DNA of 64,000 nucleotides from UBA5536 sp964592595 (GCA_964592595.1 CAZQFH010000004.1:1-64000); one strand, 5' to 3'; positions 15,476 to 25,131 are shown, numbered from the stretch's first letter. The notes: generated by a model from the letters alone, not told the origin. Numbers and translations are program-made.

Positions 15476-16381
15476 ATGGAAATTACCAAACTTGACCAAA
15501 TGTTTGAAGCGCTCAGAAGCGCCAAAAAAAAGATACTTGTTGCAGCATATGCCAACGACGAACACTCTATTAGTGCAGTTAGCATGGCCATCGACCAGGG
15601 ACTTGTAGAAGGCACCCTGGTTGGCGATCAGGAAGAAATACGCAAAGTATGCGAAAGTCATCAGATCGACATAAACAAATTCACAGTGGTGCATGAACCC
15701 GACGAGATGAAAGCTGCCTACAAAGCTGTTGAGCTGATCAATGCCGGACAGGGTAACTTGCTAATGAAAGGATTGGTAAGCACAGATAAATATATGCGTG
15801 CCATTTTAGATAAAGAAAAGGGTCTGATGAACAAAGGAGCGGTTTTAAGTCATGTAACAGTGATCGAAAATCCAAATTACCCAAAATTACTCATTGTAGG
15901 TGATGTTGCCATCTTGCCGGCACCTGAGATGCCTGAAAAAATTGCCATTACAAACTATTTGATTCAAACGGCTCTGGCACTTGGCATAAAACGCCCAAAG
16001 GTAGCCCTGATTGCAGCTTCCGAACAAGTTTCCTATAAAATACAATCCAGCGTTGATGCTGCACTAATAGCCAAGATGGGCGATCGCGGCCAGATCAAAG
16101 GAGCCGATATCGATGGGCCACTTGCGCTTGATGTTGCTATCGACCCCGAAAGTGCCGCTATAAAAAAAATAGCTGGTCCTGTTGCTGGTGATGCAGATTG
16201 TTTGGTATTCCCAAATATCGAGGCAGGAAATGTATTCTATAAAACAAACACAAAACTTACCAATGCTGAGCTTGGCGCTATGGTAGTTGGCGCAAGGGTT
16301 CCGGCAGTATTATCTTCACGCGGCGACAGCACCAAAACCAAACTCTATTCTATCGCCCTGGCAGCACTTACGGCTAAATAA
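15476..16381 (+). CDS. ptb: Phosphate butyryltransferase / phosphate acetyltransferase family
   Basis: 301 residues from ATG 15476 (MEITKLDQMF). Phosphotransacylase fold throughout: AYANDEHSISAVSMA near the start, GQGNLLMKGLVSTDKYMRAIL, and the C-terminal PNIEAGNVFYKTN segment. Length fits phosphotransbutyrylases. The longer frame from 15272 runs through the promoter and is rejected. Together with the butyrate kinase 30 bases downstream it converts butyryl-CoA to butyryl phosphate and then butyrate with ATP formation; a branched-acyl or propionyl preference is possible. Confidence 0.88.
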   Translation: MEITKLDQMFEALRSAKKKILVAAYANDEHSISAVSMAIDQGLVEGTLVGDQEEIRKVCESHQIDINKFTVVHEPDEMKAAYKAVELINAGQGNLLMKGLVSTDKYMRAILDKEKGLMNKGAVLSHVTVIENPNYPKLLIVGDVAILPAPEMPEKIAITNYLIQTALALGIKRPKVALIAASEQVSYKIQSSVDAALIAKMGDRGQIKGADIDGPLALDVAIDPESAAIKKIAGPVAGDADCLVFPNIEAGNVFYKTNTKLTNAELGAMVVGARVPAVLSSRGDSTKTKLYSIALAALTAK

Positions 16382-16411
16382 CACAATACGCAACACCCTA
16401 ATCACAACCAC

Positions 16412-17488
16412 ATGGAAGAAGTCCGCATCCTTACGATCAATCCCGGCTCCACTTCAACAAAATTTGGCGTGTTTTCGGGTACCGATCCACTCTATATCAA
16501 AACCATACGACACAGCACCGAAGAACTGGATCCCTTCGAAAAGATTACAGATCAATTTCAGTTTCGCAAGGATTTGATTCTAAAACAGCTACAGGAAGCA
16601 GAAATCTGTTTGGAACAGATTCGTGCAATCGTTGGGCGGGGCGGATTACTCAAGCCTATTGAATCAGGTGTGTATGAGGTGAACGAAACCATGTTGCACG
16701 ACTTGCGCAACAGCCCATTGGGCGAGCATGCCAGCAATCTGGGTGGCCTGATTGCCAACGACATTGCCCAATCATTAACGGATGCCCGCGCTTTTATTGC
16801 CAATCCTGTTGTGGTTGACGAGCTGGATGATATCGCACGATTTTCGGGTCATCCACTGCTTCCACGTGTTTCGATTTTTCACGCGCTTAATCAAAAAGCT
16901 GTTGCCCGCCAACATGCCAAAAGTATTATGCGCAAATACGAAGAAATGAACCTGATTGTGGTTCATCTGGGAGGTGGCATCACCGTAGGGGCGCATAAAA
17001 AAGGGCGTGTGGTTGACGTGAACCAGGGCCTTGACGGCGACGGGCCTTTCTCGCCCGAAAGAACCGGCACACTGCCTGTGGCGGCTCTGGCAAGGCTATG
17101 CTACAGCGGAGAGTTTACCCTGAAAGAAGTATTAAAAATGATCAAAGGAGAAGGCGGATTGGTAGCCTATCTCGGAACAAACAGCGCCTATCAAGTGCAA
17201 CAAAAGGTGGAAGCTGGCGACGAGGAAGCAGAACTGATTTACAAAGCCATGGCGTATCAGGTAGCCAAAGAAATTGGATCGATGGCTACTGTGATGCATA
17301 TGCAGGTTGATGGCATCCTGATTACAGGTGGTATTGCCCACGATAAATATTTCGTTAATCAAATCATCGAACGCGTGCATCGGATTGCTCCTGTTCATGT
17401 GTATCCGGGCGAAGATGAACTGAAAGCCCTTGCCATGAATGGTTTACGTGTATTAAGCGGTGAAACTGAGCCTAAGCTTTACAACTAA
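16412..17488 (+). CDS. buk: Butyrate kinase
   Basis: 358 residues of the acetate/butyrate kinase family. N-terminal phosphate-binding motif LTINPGSTSTKFGVF, then VGRGGLLKPIESGVYEVN, HLGGGITVGAHKKGRVVDVNQGLDGDGPFSPERTG and the C-terminal ILITGGIAHDKYF, all diagnostic of butyrate kinase rather than acetate kinase. It follows ptb closely and the S4 gene follows 25 bases later. Cytoplasmic; the product ATP makes this a fermentation pathway step. Confidence 0.92.
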   Translation: MEEVRILTINPGSTSTKFGVFSGTDPLYIKTIRHSTEELDPFEKITDQFQFRKDLILKQLQEAEICLEQIRAIVGRGGLLKPIESGVYEVNETMLHDLRNSPLGEHASNLGGLIANDIAQSLTDARAFIANPVVVDELDDIARFSGHPLLPRVSIFHALNQKAVARQHAKSIMRKYEEMNLIVVHLGGGITVGAHKKGRVVDVNQGLDGDGPFSPERTGTLPVAALARLCYSGEFTLKEVLKMIKGEGGLVAYLGTNSAYQVQQKVEAGDEEAELIYKAMAYQVAKEIGSMATVMHMQVDGILITGGIAHDKYFVNQIIERVHRIAPVHVYPGEDELKALAMNGLRVLSGETEPKLYN

Positions 17489-17513
17489 AAAAATCCTGAC
17501 AAAAACACCTCAT

Positions 17514-17723
17514 ATGATTGAATTCGCCCTCGAAGGCCATGAATACATTTTGATGAATCAATTGCTCAAATTTACCGGCCTGGCCGAAAGTGGTGGCGAA
17601 GCCAATCAGATGATACTTTCCGGACAAGTAAAATTGAATGGCATAGTTGCATTAGAAAAAAGACGCAAAGTAAAAGCCGGTGATGTGGTGCTTTACGAAG
17701 GACAAGAGGTGAAGGTTTATTAG
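17514..17723 (+). CDS. Small S4-domain RNA-binding protein (YaaA/YbcJ type)
   Basis: 69 residues from ATG 17514. A single S4 domain: FTGLAESGGEANQMILSGQVKLNGIVALEKRRKVKAGDVVLY, the usual helix-loop with NG and RRKV motif. Small stand-alone S4 proteins of this type bind structured RNA, probably on the ribosome. The earlier in-frame start at 17460 overlaps buk and adds no family-like sequence. It may ride on the ptb-buk transcript. Confidence 0.85.
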   Translation: MIEFALEGHEYILMNQLLKFTGLAESGGEANQMILSGQVKLNGIVALEKRRKVKAGDVVLYEGQEVKVY

Positions 17724-17747
17724 TAAAAAACCGATTACAACGATATT

Positions 17748-18689
17748 TCACAATGCCAGCCGCTTATATCGTTTCTCTATCAGATTTTGGTAAGCCATTT
17801 TCATTTCTTCGGAAAGGAAAGAACGATCAATCCAGCTTAATGATTTTCTTTTGCGCTTTGAGAATCTGTTAAATGCCGCTGACATTTGTTTGTCATTCAA
17901 ACCCAATTTGTAACCAAATTGGTCAAAATGCTCACGTCTTAATTTCCTTCTTTTACCACAAAGGCTAAGTGCAAGTTCTTCGTCATCATCAAGATTAATA
18001 ATTGTAGCATTGAGCAAGTCATAGGCAGGAGCCAAAATCCAACCGGAAGCACTTTCGATCATCGAAAAATTCTTCAGATGCATATCATTATTACCCACCA
18101 GAAAAGAAAAAACCGTGAGTTCGAAAAGCAGGATTTTGTCGAGCAAAGGATTACTGGAGTAAGCATCCAATGCTTTTCCAACTTTTTCCATTGAGCTTTT
18201 ATATTTGTCATAGGCCTCCGTTATCTGAAACATATCCAGCATGTGAATTTTACCACCGGATGATGTTCGGTCAACGCGTTTGGTGATGTAAGATCGTTCG
18301 CCTGATGCCAATCGAATCAAAGAAGAAGGAACCACCCGTAGGCCATAAGTCTCGGCCATTCGCATAGTAAGATGTTCGTTTTCTGGCAATTCCCTAAATC
18401 GTTCTGAAGGAGGCTTAAAAATATATTGGCCACCCAAAGCATCAACAACTGTGAGTCTGGCATCTGACTTTTGCTTCAATGATTTAACCAGCGACATGGA
18501 TAGTTTAGCTTGCACGCCAGGAACTGAAACACTCCGCTCAACTACACGTTTTGCCAGTTCATCCATTTGATCCAGGGTGTAAGTAATCTTTGGGGCAGTT
18601 TTGATTCCAAAAATTTTCCTAGAACATTGTTCATGGAAATCAATACCTTCCGGCAGAGATTCATAACAATATAAACAATTATGTTGCAT
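17748..18689 (-). CDS. HipT-like toxin kinase (HipA core domain)
   Basis: 313 residues from ATG 18689, whose codon sits 11 bases inside the end of the HipS-like gene. It begins with a zinc-ribbon-like CLYCYE...HEQC, then the Gly-rich loop preceded by a Ser-x-Ser pair (S53, S55, SVSVPGVQAKLS), the serines autophosphorylated in HipT. The kinase core has GNNDMHLKNFSMI with catalytic Asp and APAYDLLNA with the metal Asp. It lacks the N-terminal subdomain of HipA, which is encoded separately at 18679. HipT of enteropathogenic E. coli phosphorylates tryptophanyl-tRNA synthetase; the target here is unknown. Confidence 0.85.
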   Translation of the reverse strand: MQHNCLYCYESLPEGIDFHEQCSRKIFGIKTAPKITYTLDQMDELAKRVVERSVSVPGVQAKLSMSLVKSLKQKSDARLTVVDALGGQYIFKPPSERFRELPENEHLTMRMAETYGLRVVPSSLIRLASGERSYITKRVDRTSSGGKIHMLDMFQITEAYDKYKSSMEKVGKALDAYSSNPLLDKILLFELTVFSFLVGNNDMHLKNFSMIESASGWILAPAYDLLNATIINLDDDEELALSLCGKRRKLRREHFDQFGYKLGLNDKQMSAAFNRFSKRKRKSLSWIDRSFLSEEMKMAYQNLIEKRYKRLAL

Positions 18690-19014
18690 TTTCTTCGCTG
18701 TTTGGTATAACACTTACAGCACCTATACAGTTCTGACAGCATGCAAGTAATAATCCCATTCGATCATTGGGGTTAATCTTCCAATTTCTGGACGCAATAT
18801 CCAGTAACCAACCTTCCGGAATTAAACCCTCAAAAAACGGAAAAAGACGATTACTTATATATGGCTGATCTGAAACGGGCATCGTAAATGTGATGAAATC
18901 ATTGGGATGCTCCATTACATAACGGCCTTCATACCGGAAAATAAATTCACCTTCATCTGTTTCTGTAATTAATCCGGCTAAAACATTCTTATAAAACACC
19001 CTGCCGCGCCTCAT
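18679..19014 (-). CDS. HipS-like protein (HipA N-terminal subdomain as a separate protein)
   Basis: 111 residues matching the N-terminal subdomain 1 of HipA: RGRVFYKNVLAGLITETDEGEFIFRYEGRYV, SFTMPVSDQPYIS-like text and FPFFEGLIPEGWLLDIASRNWKINPNDRMGLLLACCQNCIGAVSVIP. In HipBST systems this small protein is the antitoxin that neutralises the kinase. It overlaps HipB by four bases and the kinase by eleven, so all three are translationally coupled. Confidence 0.85.
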   Translation of the reverse strand: MRRGRVFYKNVLAGLITETDEGEFIFRYEGRYVMEHPNDFITFTMPVSDQPYISNRLFPFFEGLIPEGWLLDIASRNWKINPNDRMGLLLACCQNCIGAVSVIPNSEENAT

Positions 19015-19229
19015 TCTATTACATTTTTGGAATTTACTGGTGCCAATTCGTGACCAAACATGCGCAAAACCAAATTCACTTTTTCCATGTTAAGATTGGT
19101 TTTTCCTTGTTCTATCTTACGAATCACTGTCAAGGCAACACCCGCACGATCGGCAAATTCTTCCTGCGTTAGGTTAACTTCTCGCCGACGTTCTTTTACA
19201 AAAGCTGCTAGTTTTTTCATGCCATACAT
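19011..19229 (-). CDS. HipB-like helix-turn-helix repressor
   Basis: 72 residues, an Xre-type helix-turn-helix: VKERRREVNLTQEEFADRAGVALTVIRKIEQGKTNLNMEKVNLVLRMFG. First gene of the HipBST-type operon, overlapping HipS by four bases. A second in-frame ATG at 19220 is possible. It probably represses its own promoter through the dyad at 19261-19318. Confidence 0.88.
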   Translation of the reverse strand: MYGMKKLAAFVKERRREVNLTQEEFADRAGVALTVIRKIEQGKTNLNMEKVNLVLRMFGHELAPVNSKNVIE

Positions 19230-19260
19230 TTATAACAATAAACATTACAAATGTACAAAT

Positions 19261-19318
19261 TATATGCAAAAGAATATAATTGATAAAAATATTTATCAAC
19301 TATATGCTTTTACATATA
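19261..19318 (-). promoter_or_regulatory. 58-bp dyad, probable HipB operator
   Basis: An inner palindrome TTGATAAA-AATA-TTTATCAA (19280-19299) and an outer pair TATATGCAAAAG (19261-19272) / CTTTTACATATA (19307-19318, 11 of 12 paired) share the same centre at 19289.5. It starts 32 bases upstream of the hipB-like start. The symmetry suggests two stacked repressor dimers over the promoter. Confidence 0.6.
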
Positions 19319-19388
19319 CATAAGTCTCGCTAGCAATACAATAAATCAAGAACTCCCAAAACCAACAAGGGCAGGATTTCATTCGGAT

Positions 19389-21542
19389 TTACTCCACTAC
19401 CAGCTTTTGATGCAGCTTTTTATCTCCAACGAAAAGTGCCAGTTGATAAATACCGGCAGGCAAAAAATCAATTGAAATGGTGCTACTTATAAACCTTTCC
19501 TGATAAAAGACTTCTCTACCCTGCATATCATAAATGCTAAGTCCATAGTGGCTTTCAGGAAGTAAATAAATTATATCATTTGCCGGATTGGGATAAAACA
19601 GCCTTTTCTGCTCATGAGCCATATTTACAGGCACACTCAGGTATTCATCCTTATAGCGCAAAACGGCGCCATTGTCGCCTACGAGCCAGCCCAGCTTTTC
19701 ATCCAGGAAGGAGCTTTCTGGATATCTCACCCTGCGGTGCTGACCCTCGTAACGGATTTCCCAGTTTTCGCCCCCATCTTTAGTGATTGCGACCATTGCA
19801 TCCTCGAAAGTAGCGACAGCCCGATCAGGTGTTATCATTTTTGCATATGAAGGCACGCGATCGTTTATCTGCAAAGGCTCCGACCAGCTTTCGCCTCCAT
19901 CATGGGTAATCAAAATACCCTGATCATTAAGGGTAATCATGCCCGTTTCAATATCAGCAAAACTGATTGAGCTAATCCTCTCATCAGAGGGGATTTGAAT
20001 AAAATGCCACGAATTTCCTCCGTCTGATGTTTTTAGAAGCAACCCTTTGTATGCCGATGTTCTGAGTGCCATATAACCCACCTCCTTCGAAACAAAAACC
20101 AGCGCATCATCAAAAAACACATCGTCGGCCAGCACAGGTGAAATATCTGTCCAGTTGTTGCCATTATCAATTGATTTAATGATTTCGGCATCGGCTGAGG
20201 TTAAAAACAATCCACCATCAATTGAATGAGCAATATGTTTGAAGTAATAATTGTCGAATCCTGTTTGTTTCAGCTGCCAGTTGAGGCCGCCATCATTGGT
20301 TTCAAAGATTTGATTGTTTGTAAAGACTGCCCAGCCCAATGCTTCAGATTCAAAAGCGAAGGCTGACACAGGGCTGAAAGTAGAAATAAAAGGATGATTG
20401 GCTTGCTGCCAGCTTTCGCCGCCATCAACTGTGCGCAAAATAGTGGGGCCTTCGATACCGCCATATCCAACAAATCCCAGTTGTTCGTTCAGAAAGTAAA
20501 CCGATTTGAAATTCTGGGTATTGCCTTCGACCAGATTACTCCAGCTTTGCCCGCTATCCTCGCTCTTCATTAAAAAAGGACCCCAACCTGTAACAACCAA
20601 ATCATCACTCCCGTGCCACGAAAAATCGGTGCAGCTGCTCAAATATCCTGATCCTACCGGAATTACGTCCCAACTTTCACCTCCATTTACAGTGCTGTAC
20701 AAATTACTGAACGACATGATGAAGCCTTCATTTTCATTTATGAATTTCATTTTCTTCAACATACTGCCATCCGTTTCGCTGATCTCAAAAGTTGTCCAGT
20801 CATCCCCACCATTGGCAGTATAATAGGCCTTAAAAACTGCAAATGTGGAATCCTGATTTACGGAATGGTTATAGGCTGCGATCCATATTTTTTGATCGCT
20901 AATCACCGACAGTCCTCCAAATTGTTGAAACCCTTCCGGCAGCGGAATATCTTCCCAGCTCAAACCGCCATCCAATGTCTTATATAATCTGGGATACTCA
21001 AAATCCCAATTCATATGACCTGCCACAAAACCAACATTTTCATCCACAAAATCAATGGCTTGGCCATGAATATTGGGTGCAGGCTGACGGTTCCAGTTAG
21101 TACCGCCATCTGTTGTTTTTATCAGAATTCTTCCTGTTCCGGTAATCTAGCCGGTATTATTATCCACAAAATCGGCTGCCACGTAATCGCCGGCCTGCTG
21201 CCAGTGGGTGTAATGCCAGGTTTCGCCGGCATCGCTGGTCGTAAAAATATGACTCCAGGCAACAACAACACCATGATTATTGTCGCGGAAATCCACAAAA
21301 CGAAGCTGCACACCTTCGGCCGGAAAATCAATAGCAGTCCAGCTTTCGCCACCATCAAAAGTGCGCATCACCATGCTGCTGTTTCCAACGATGAAACCCG
21401 TATCGGGCGATGGAAAACTAACAGCTAAAATATCATTGAAAGTTGGCGAAGGATTTAACAATTCCCATTGTTGTGCCTGCAAGTTAAGGCCCAAAAAGCC
21501 GGTCAATAAAACCATCCAAAAGATTTTGAAGTGCGTAAACAT
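19389..21542 (-). pseudogene. Secreted photosystem-repeat (YCF48/BNR-like) T9SS protein interrupted by one TAG
   Basis: Reads as one frame of about 717 codons: signal peptide (MFTHFKIFWMVLLTGFLGLNLQAQ), about a dozen repeats of the form GFVG...ILRTVDGGESW typical of YCF48-like/BNR beta propellers, and a C-terminal T9SS sorting domain (FYPNPANDIIYL...IYDMQGREVFYQE...LPAGIYQLAL, ending KLVVE). The frame is broken once, by TAG at 21147-21149, at a place where the repeats usually have Trp (DNNTG-stop-ITGTG). A GTG at 21047 opens a long downstream frame without signal peptide. Either a recent nonsense mutation (TGG to TAG) or a sequence error. If intact it would be an extracellular protein of unknown function. 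Confidence 0.85.
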
Positions 21543-21717
21543 AATCCTGTGTTTTGGTAAATAATTTGATTGCTACTTTTAACAGCAGTAAAGATAAGGC
21601 ATTTGCGGGAAAATTAAGGCTGTGCAGGGAAATTTATAAAAACTGTTTCAAAAATCATGTCATGATACCTTTATTTTCCCAAACAACAACGACAGCAATC
21701 CTTTAGATGTAAAACCT

Positions 21718-21725
21718 TATCTTTG
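21718..21725 (+). promoter_or_regulatory. Bacteroidota -7 box
   Basis: TATCTTTG matches TAnnTTTG and lies 26 bases before the ATG at 21752. Confidence 0.5.
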
Positions 21726-21751
21726 TACACTTAACTTACTGCCAACACGCT

Positions 21752-22702
21752 ATGCACGAAGATCTGTTACTGCTCGACGCCATCAAACTCAACTTTAGCC
21801 CAGCCGGACTGCACATGATGAATATCACTATTGGGTTGATTATGTTTGGCGTGGCATTGGGTATCAAAATCGAAAATTTTAAAAGAGTCTTCTTACATCC
21901 AAAAGCAGCGCTGGCGGGATTAATGAGTCAATACCTCTTGCTGCCGGCACTCACTTTTCTGGCTGTTTGGATTTTTGATGATTACATCACACCTTCAGTG
22001 GCATTTGGCATGTTGCTCGTGGCATCTTGTCCGGGCGGCAATGTTTCCAATTTTATTTCCAGTGTAGCCAAAGGCAATGTAGAACTTTCGGTAAGTCTTA
22101 CCGCAATGGGAACCGTGCTGGCAGTATTGCTAACGCCAGCAAACTTTGCCTTTTGGGGAGGCTTATATTCTTCTACCTCACCTTTGTTGCGTCCTATTGA
22201 GATAGATCCGCTGGAGATGTTCCGTACTGTTTTTATTATCCTTGGTTTACCCGTGATTGCCGGTATTTCATTTGCAGGAAAATTTCCCATGATCACCCAA
22301 AAAATTATTGGCCCGATCCGAAATATTTCTCTACTGCTTTTTGCCATGTTTATCCTAATGGCCTTTTGGAATAATTTTGAGTTTTTCATCCAATATATCG
22401 ATTGGATTTTTCTGATCGTTTTGATTCACCACCTGATTGCGCTGGTTTCGGGATATCTTTTTGCAGCTTCGTGGGGGCTCAACCGCATCAATCGCCGTAC
22501 AATTGCTATCGAAACCAGCATTCAAAATTCGGGCTTGGCATTGGTTTTACTTTTTAATCCACGAATTTTTCCTCCCGAGCTAAATATGGGTGGTATGGCC
22601 TTTATCGCAGCCTGGTGGGGAATCTGGCACATTGTGGCCGGATTAAGCCTTGCCGGTTTTTGGGTAAAATTCCGACCTGCAAAACAACTGGCCAATGGAT
22701 AA
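21752..22702 (+). CDS. Bile acid:sodium symporter family transporter
   Basis: 316 residues, about nine to ten hydrophobic helices. The family motif LLVASCPGGNVSNFISSVAKGNVELSVSLTA is present, followed by TPANFAFWGG, and the second crossover motif appears as ETSIQNSGLALVL. These are the sodium-site regions of the BASS family. Substrate may be an organic anion such as a keto acid rather than bile acid. Ends eight bases into the acyltransferase gene. Confidence 0.88.
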   Translation: MHEDLLLLDAIKLNFSPAGLHMMNITIGLIMFGVALGIKIENFKRVFLHPKAALAGLMSQYLLLPALTFLAVWIFDDYITPSVAFGMLLVASCPGGNVSNFISSVAKGNVELSVSLTAMGTVLAVLLTPANFAFWGGLYSSTSPLLRPIEIDPLEMFRTVFIILGLPVIAGISFAGKFPMITQKIIGPIRNISLLLFAMFILMAFWNNFEFFIQYIDWIFLIVLIHHLIALVSGYLFAASWGLNRINRRTIAIETSIQNSGLALVLLFNPRIFPPELNMGGMAFIAAWWGIWHIVAGLSLAGFWVKFRPAKQLANG

Positions 22703-24053
22703 AAAGCAAAACCTTCCACAGATAGATACCCCTTCGACAGGCTATAAAATCCTGTTTCGGCTGGTTCGGTTTTATTACCACCTTTACTACAAAAAAATCA
22801 GTGTATTAGGCCTGGAAAATATTCCAAAAGACAAGCCTGTTATTTTTGCTGCCAACCATCAGAATGCCCTGATGGATGCGTTGGCTGTTCTTTTTGCTGC
22901 CGGGCGTCCGGTTGTTTTTTTAGCCCGTGCTGATATTTTCAGGAATAAAATCATAGCCAGAATACTTTATTTTCTGCGCATTTTACCGGTTTACCGCATC
23001 CGTGACGGGGTGAATGTGGTTGAGAAAAACAAGGCCGTATTTGCCGAAACAGTGCGTTTGTTAAAAAACGGCTTCGTATTGACGATCATGCCCGAAGGCA
23101 CCCATTCGCCGGGCAAAAAACTGCAACCCCTTAAAAAAGGTGTTGGTCGTATCGCGTTTCAGGCCGCTGAGGCTGTAAATTTCGAGGAAGAAATCTTCAT
23201 CGTCCCTTTTGGAATAGATTATGAGCATCCTGACCATGCAGGAAAAAAATTGCTGCTCAATATTGGCAAACCGATTGCTTTGTCTGCCTTTTACGATGAT
23301 TATAAAAAACAAGCACAAGATGGTCTTATCAAACTGAAAAACAGCCTCGAAGAGCAATTAAAGAAACAAATTGTCCACCTCGAAAATATTGAAGAAAGTG
23401 ATATTTTTCGACTGCTTAACAAACTTAACAATTATCAGTTGACAGATGCAGCAACACATCTCATAGTTTTTGAAAACGAACAAAAGCTGGCTCAAAGGCT
23501 CAATCAGCTGTTCGAGAAGCAAGCTGAAAGTTACCTGGTTTTGATGCAAAAAGGCAAAGATTACCTGCATCTGCTTGAGCAAAACCATCTGCACGAAACA
23601 AGTCACAATCAGTTCAAAATCCCGATTTTAAGCCTTTTATTAAATGGGATTTGGCAACTTATTGCATTAATACCATGGATCATTGGCGTTGTGTTGAATT
23701 ATCTTCCTTATAAAATTCCAGGATTAGTAGCAGGAAAGTTCAAGGACCAGCAATTTATCAGCTCAGTTAATTTTGTGCTGAGTTTTCTGCTTTTTCCCAT
23801 CTGGTATGTGATCTTAGGTTTTGCGATTTATATCATTTCCGGCGCTGCTGGTTGGACGATGTTAGGCATGATACTAAGCCCATACGCGGGTTTGTTTGCT
23901 TTTTATCATTTTAAAGCGCAAAAGAGATTCATACGCTTGCTCCGATGGAAATGGTTTTGCAAGCGCAATAAAACGTTTGGTAAAAAGCTCTTTGAAGCAC
24001 GCTACGAACTACAAAAGCGAGTTTCAGAAATCCTTGATAAACCTGCTGTTTAA
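22695..24053 (+). CDS. PlsC-type lysophospholipid acyltransferase with extra membrane domain
   Basis: 452 residues. The acyltransferase domain (about 20-220) has the catalytic NHQNALMDA (N-H-x4-D) and PEGTHS motifs. A middle segment (about 225-305) is helical and probably coiled, followed by three or four hydrophobic helices (about 315-400) and a basic tail. This two-part layout is common in Bacteroidota PlsC-like proteins of uncertain substrate. It overlaps the symporter gene by eight bases and meets the transaldolase gene tail to tail. Confidence 0.85.
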   Translation: MDKKQNLPQIDTPSTGYKILFRLVRFYYHLYYKKISVLGLENIPKDKPVIFAANHQNALMDALAVLFAAGRPVVFLARADIFRNKIIARILYFLRILPVYRIRDGVNVVEKNKAVFAETVRLLKNGFVLTIMPEGTHSPGKKLQPLKKGVGRIAFQAAEAVNFEEEIFIVPFGIDYEHPDHAGKKLLLNIGKPIALSAFYDDYKKQAQDGLIKLKNSLEEQLKKQIVHLENIEESDIFRLLNKLNNYQLTDAATHLIVFENEQKLAQRLNQLFEKQAESYLVLMQKGKDYLHLLEQNHLHETSHNQFKIPILSLLLNGIWQLIALIPWIIGVVLNYLPYKIPGLVAGKFKDQQFISSVNFVLSFLLFPIWYVILGFAIYIISGAAGWTMLGMILSPYAGLFAFYHFKAQKRFIRLLRWKWFCKRNKTFGKKLFEARYELQKRVSEILDKPAV

Positions 24054-25009
24054 GCCAGTTTGGGTGCGATAAACTTTTCCAGTTTGATCAGATCAGCCGT
24101 AAACTTCCGAATGCCTTCGGCCAGTTTTTCGGTAGCCATTGCATCTTCGTTCAATAGCCAGCGAAACATTTTTTCGTCGGGAAGTATTTTTTCTTCATCT
24201 GAGGCAAGGGCAATTTCAGGTGTAAGTTTTGGACTGATCACTTGCTCATCCTTTTCAAGTTCAGCCAATAAAGCTGGTGAAATGGTTAACAAATCGCAAC
24301 CGGCCAGCTCAATAATCTCTCCGGTATTTCTGAAGCTGGCACCCATCACTTCGGTAGCATAGCCATACTTCTTGTAATAATTGTAAATCGCTTTCACTGA
24401 TAAAACACCCGGATCTTCGGCAGCAGGAATATGATCCACCTTGCGTTGTGCCTTATGCCAGTCGAGGATGCGGCCTACAAAAGGCGAAATCAATTGCACG
24501 CCGGCCTCTGCGCAGGCAATTGCCTGAATCTTGCTGAAGAGCAAGGTAAGATTCGTGCGAATGCCTTCCTTTTCAAGCACTTCAGCAGCTTTTATTCCTT
24601 CCCAGCTGGCAGCCACTTTGATCAAAATGCGCTCACGCGAAATATGATTGGCTTCATAAAGCCGAATCAGACTTCTGGCTTTTTCGATACTCCCTTCAAT
24701 ATCGAACGACAGCCGCGCATCCACCTCCGTGGAAACCCTGCCCGGAACGATTTTTAAAATTTCCAGTCCGAAATTCACAGCCAACTTGTCCAAACAAAGT
24801 CCAAGTCTTTCCGATGAGGAGCTATCCTGCTGCCGGGCATAAGCGATGGCTTCCTCAACAAGGGGGGCATAGCGCGGATCGGAAGCCGAACTGTAAATCA
24901 AAGATGGATTGGTGGTGGCATCAGTGGGTTGATACTGCCGCATGCTTTCAAAATCGCCGGTATCGGCAACCACTTTTGTGTATTGTTTGAGCTGGGCTAA
25001 GGTATTCAT
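24050..25009 (-). CDS. tal: Transaldolase
   Basis: 319 residues from ATG 25009 (MNTLAQLKQYTKVVADTGDF), a TalB-type transaldolase. DATTNPSLI is the substrate-phosphate region, ILIKVAASWEGI contains the Schiff-base Lys, and TNLTLLFSKIQAIACAEAG and SPFVGRILDWHK are conserved. The start is set by the family N-terminus; the earlier ATG at 25048 would lie at the promoter box at 25046. Cytoplasmic enzyme of the pentose phosphate pathway. Confidence 0.95.
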   Translation of the reverse strand: MNTLAQLKQYTKVVADTGDFESMRQYQPTDATTNPSLIYSSASDPRYAPLVEEAIAYARQQDSSSSERLGLCLDKLAVNFGLEILKIVPGRVSTEVDARLSFDIEGSIEKARSLIRLYEANHISRERILIKVAASWEGIKAAEVLEKEGIRTNLTLLFSKIQAIACAEAGVQLISPFVGRILDWHKAQRKVDHIPAAEDPGVLSVKAIYNYYKKYGYATEVMGASFRNTGEIIELAGCDLLTISPALLAELEKDEQVISPKLTPEIALASDEEKILPDEKMFRWLLNEDAMATEKLAEGIRKFTADLIKLEKFIAPKLA

Positions 25010-25045
25010 GAGCGATAATTTTTTAAATTTACTACTATTTGCGGA

Positions 25046-25053
25046 CAAAGATA
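25046..25053 (-). promoter_or_regulatory. Bacteroidota -7 box for tal
   Basis: On the minus strand TATCTTTG, a match to TAnnTTTG, 37 bases before the chosen start of transaldolase. Confidence 0.55.
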
Positions 25054-25123
25054 CAGCTTCATAAAAAAGCCATCAAAGATTTCTGGCAACCAAAAGGTGT
25101 TTTTATTTGTCATGCCAAAAGTA

Positions 25124-25131
25124 TAGCTTTG
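25124..25131 (+). promoter_or_regulatory. Bacteroidota -7 box for the oxidoreductase operon
   Basis: TAGCTTTG matches TAnnTTTG, 20 bases before ATG 25151. It drives the oxidoreductase-nucleotidyltransferase-kinase set. Confidence 0.55.

Noticed and set aside
19280..19299. FNR box upstream of hipB
   Set aside because: TTGAT and ATCAA halves are present but ten bases apart where FNR needs four; it is better explained as the HipB operator.
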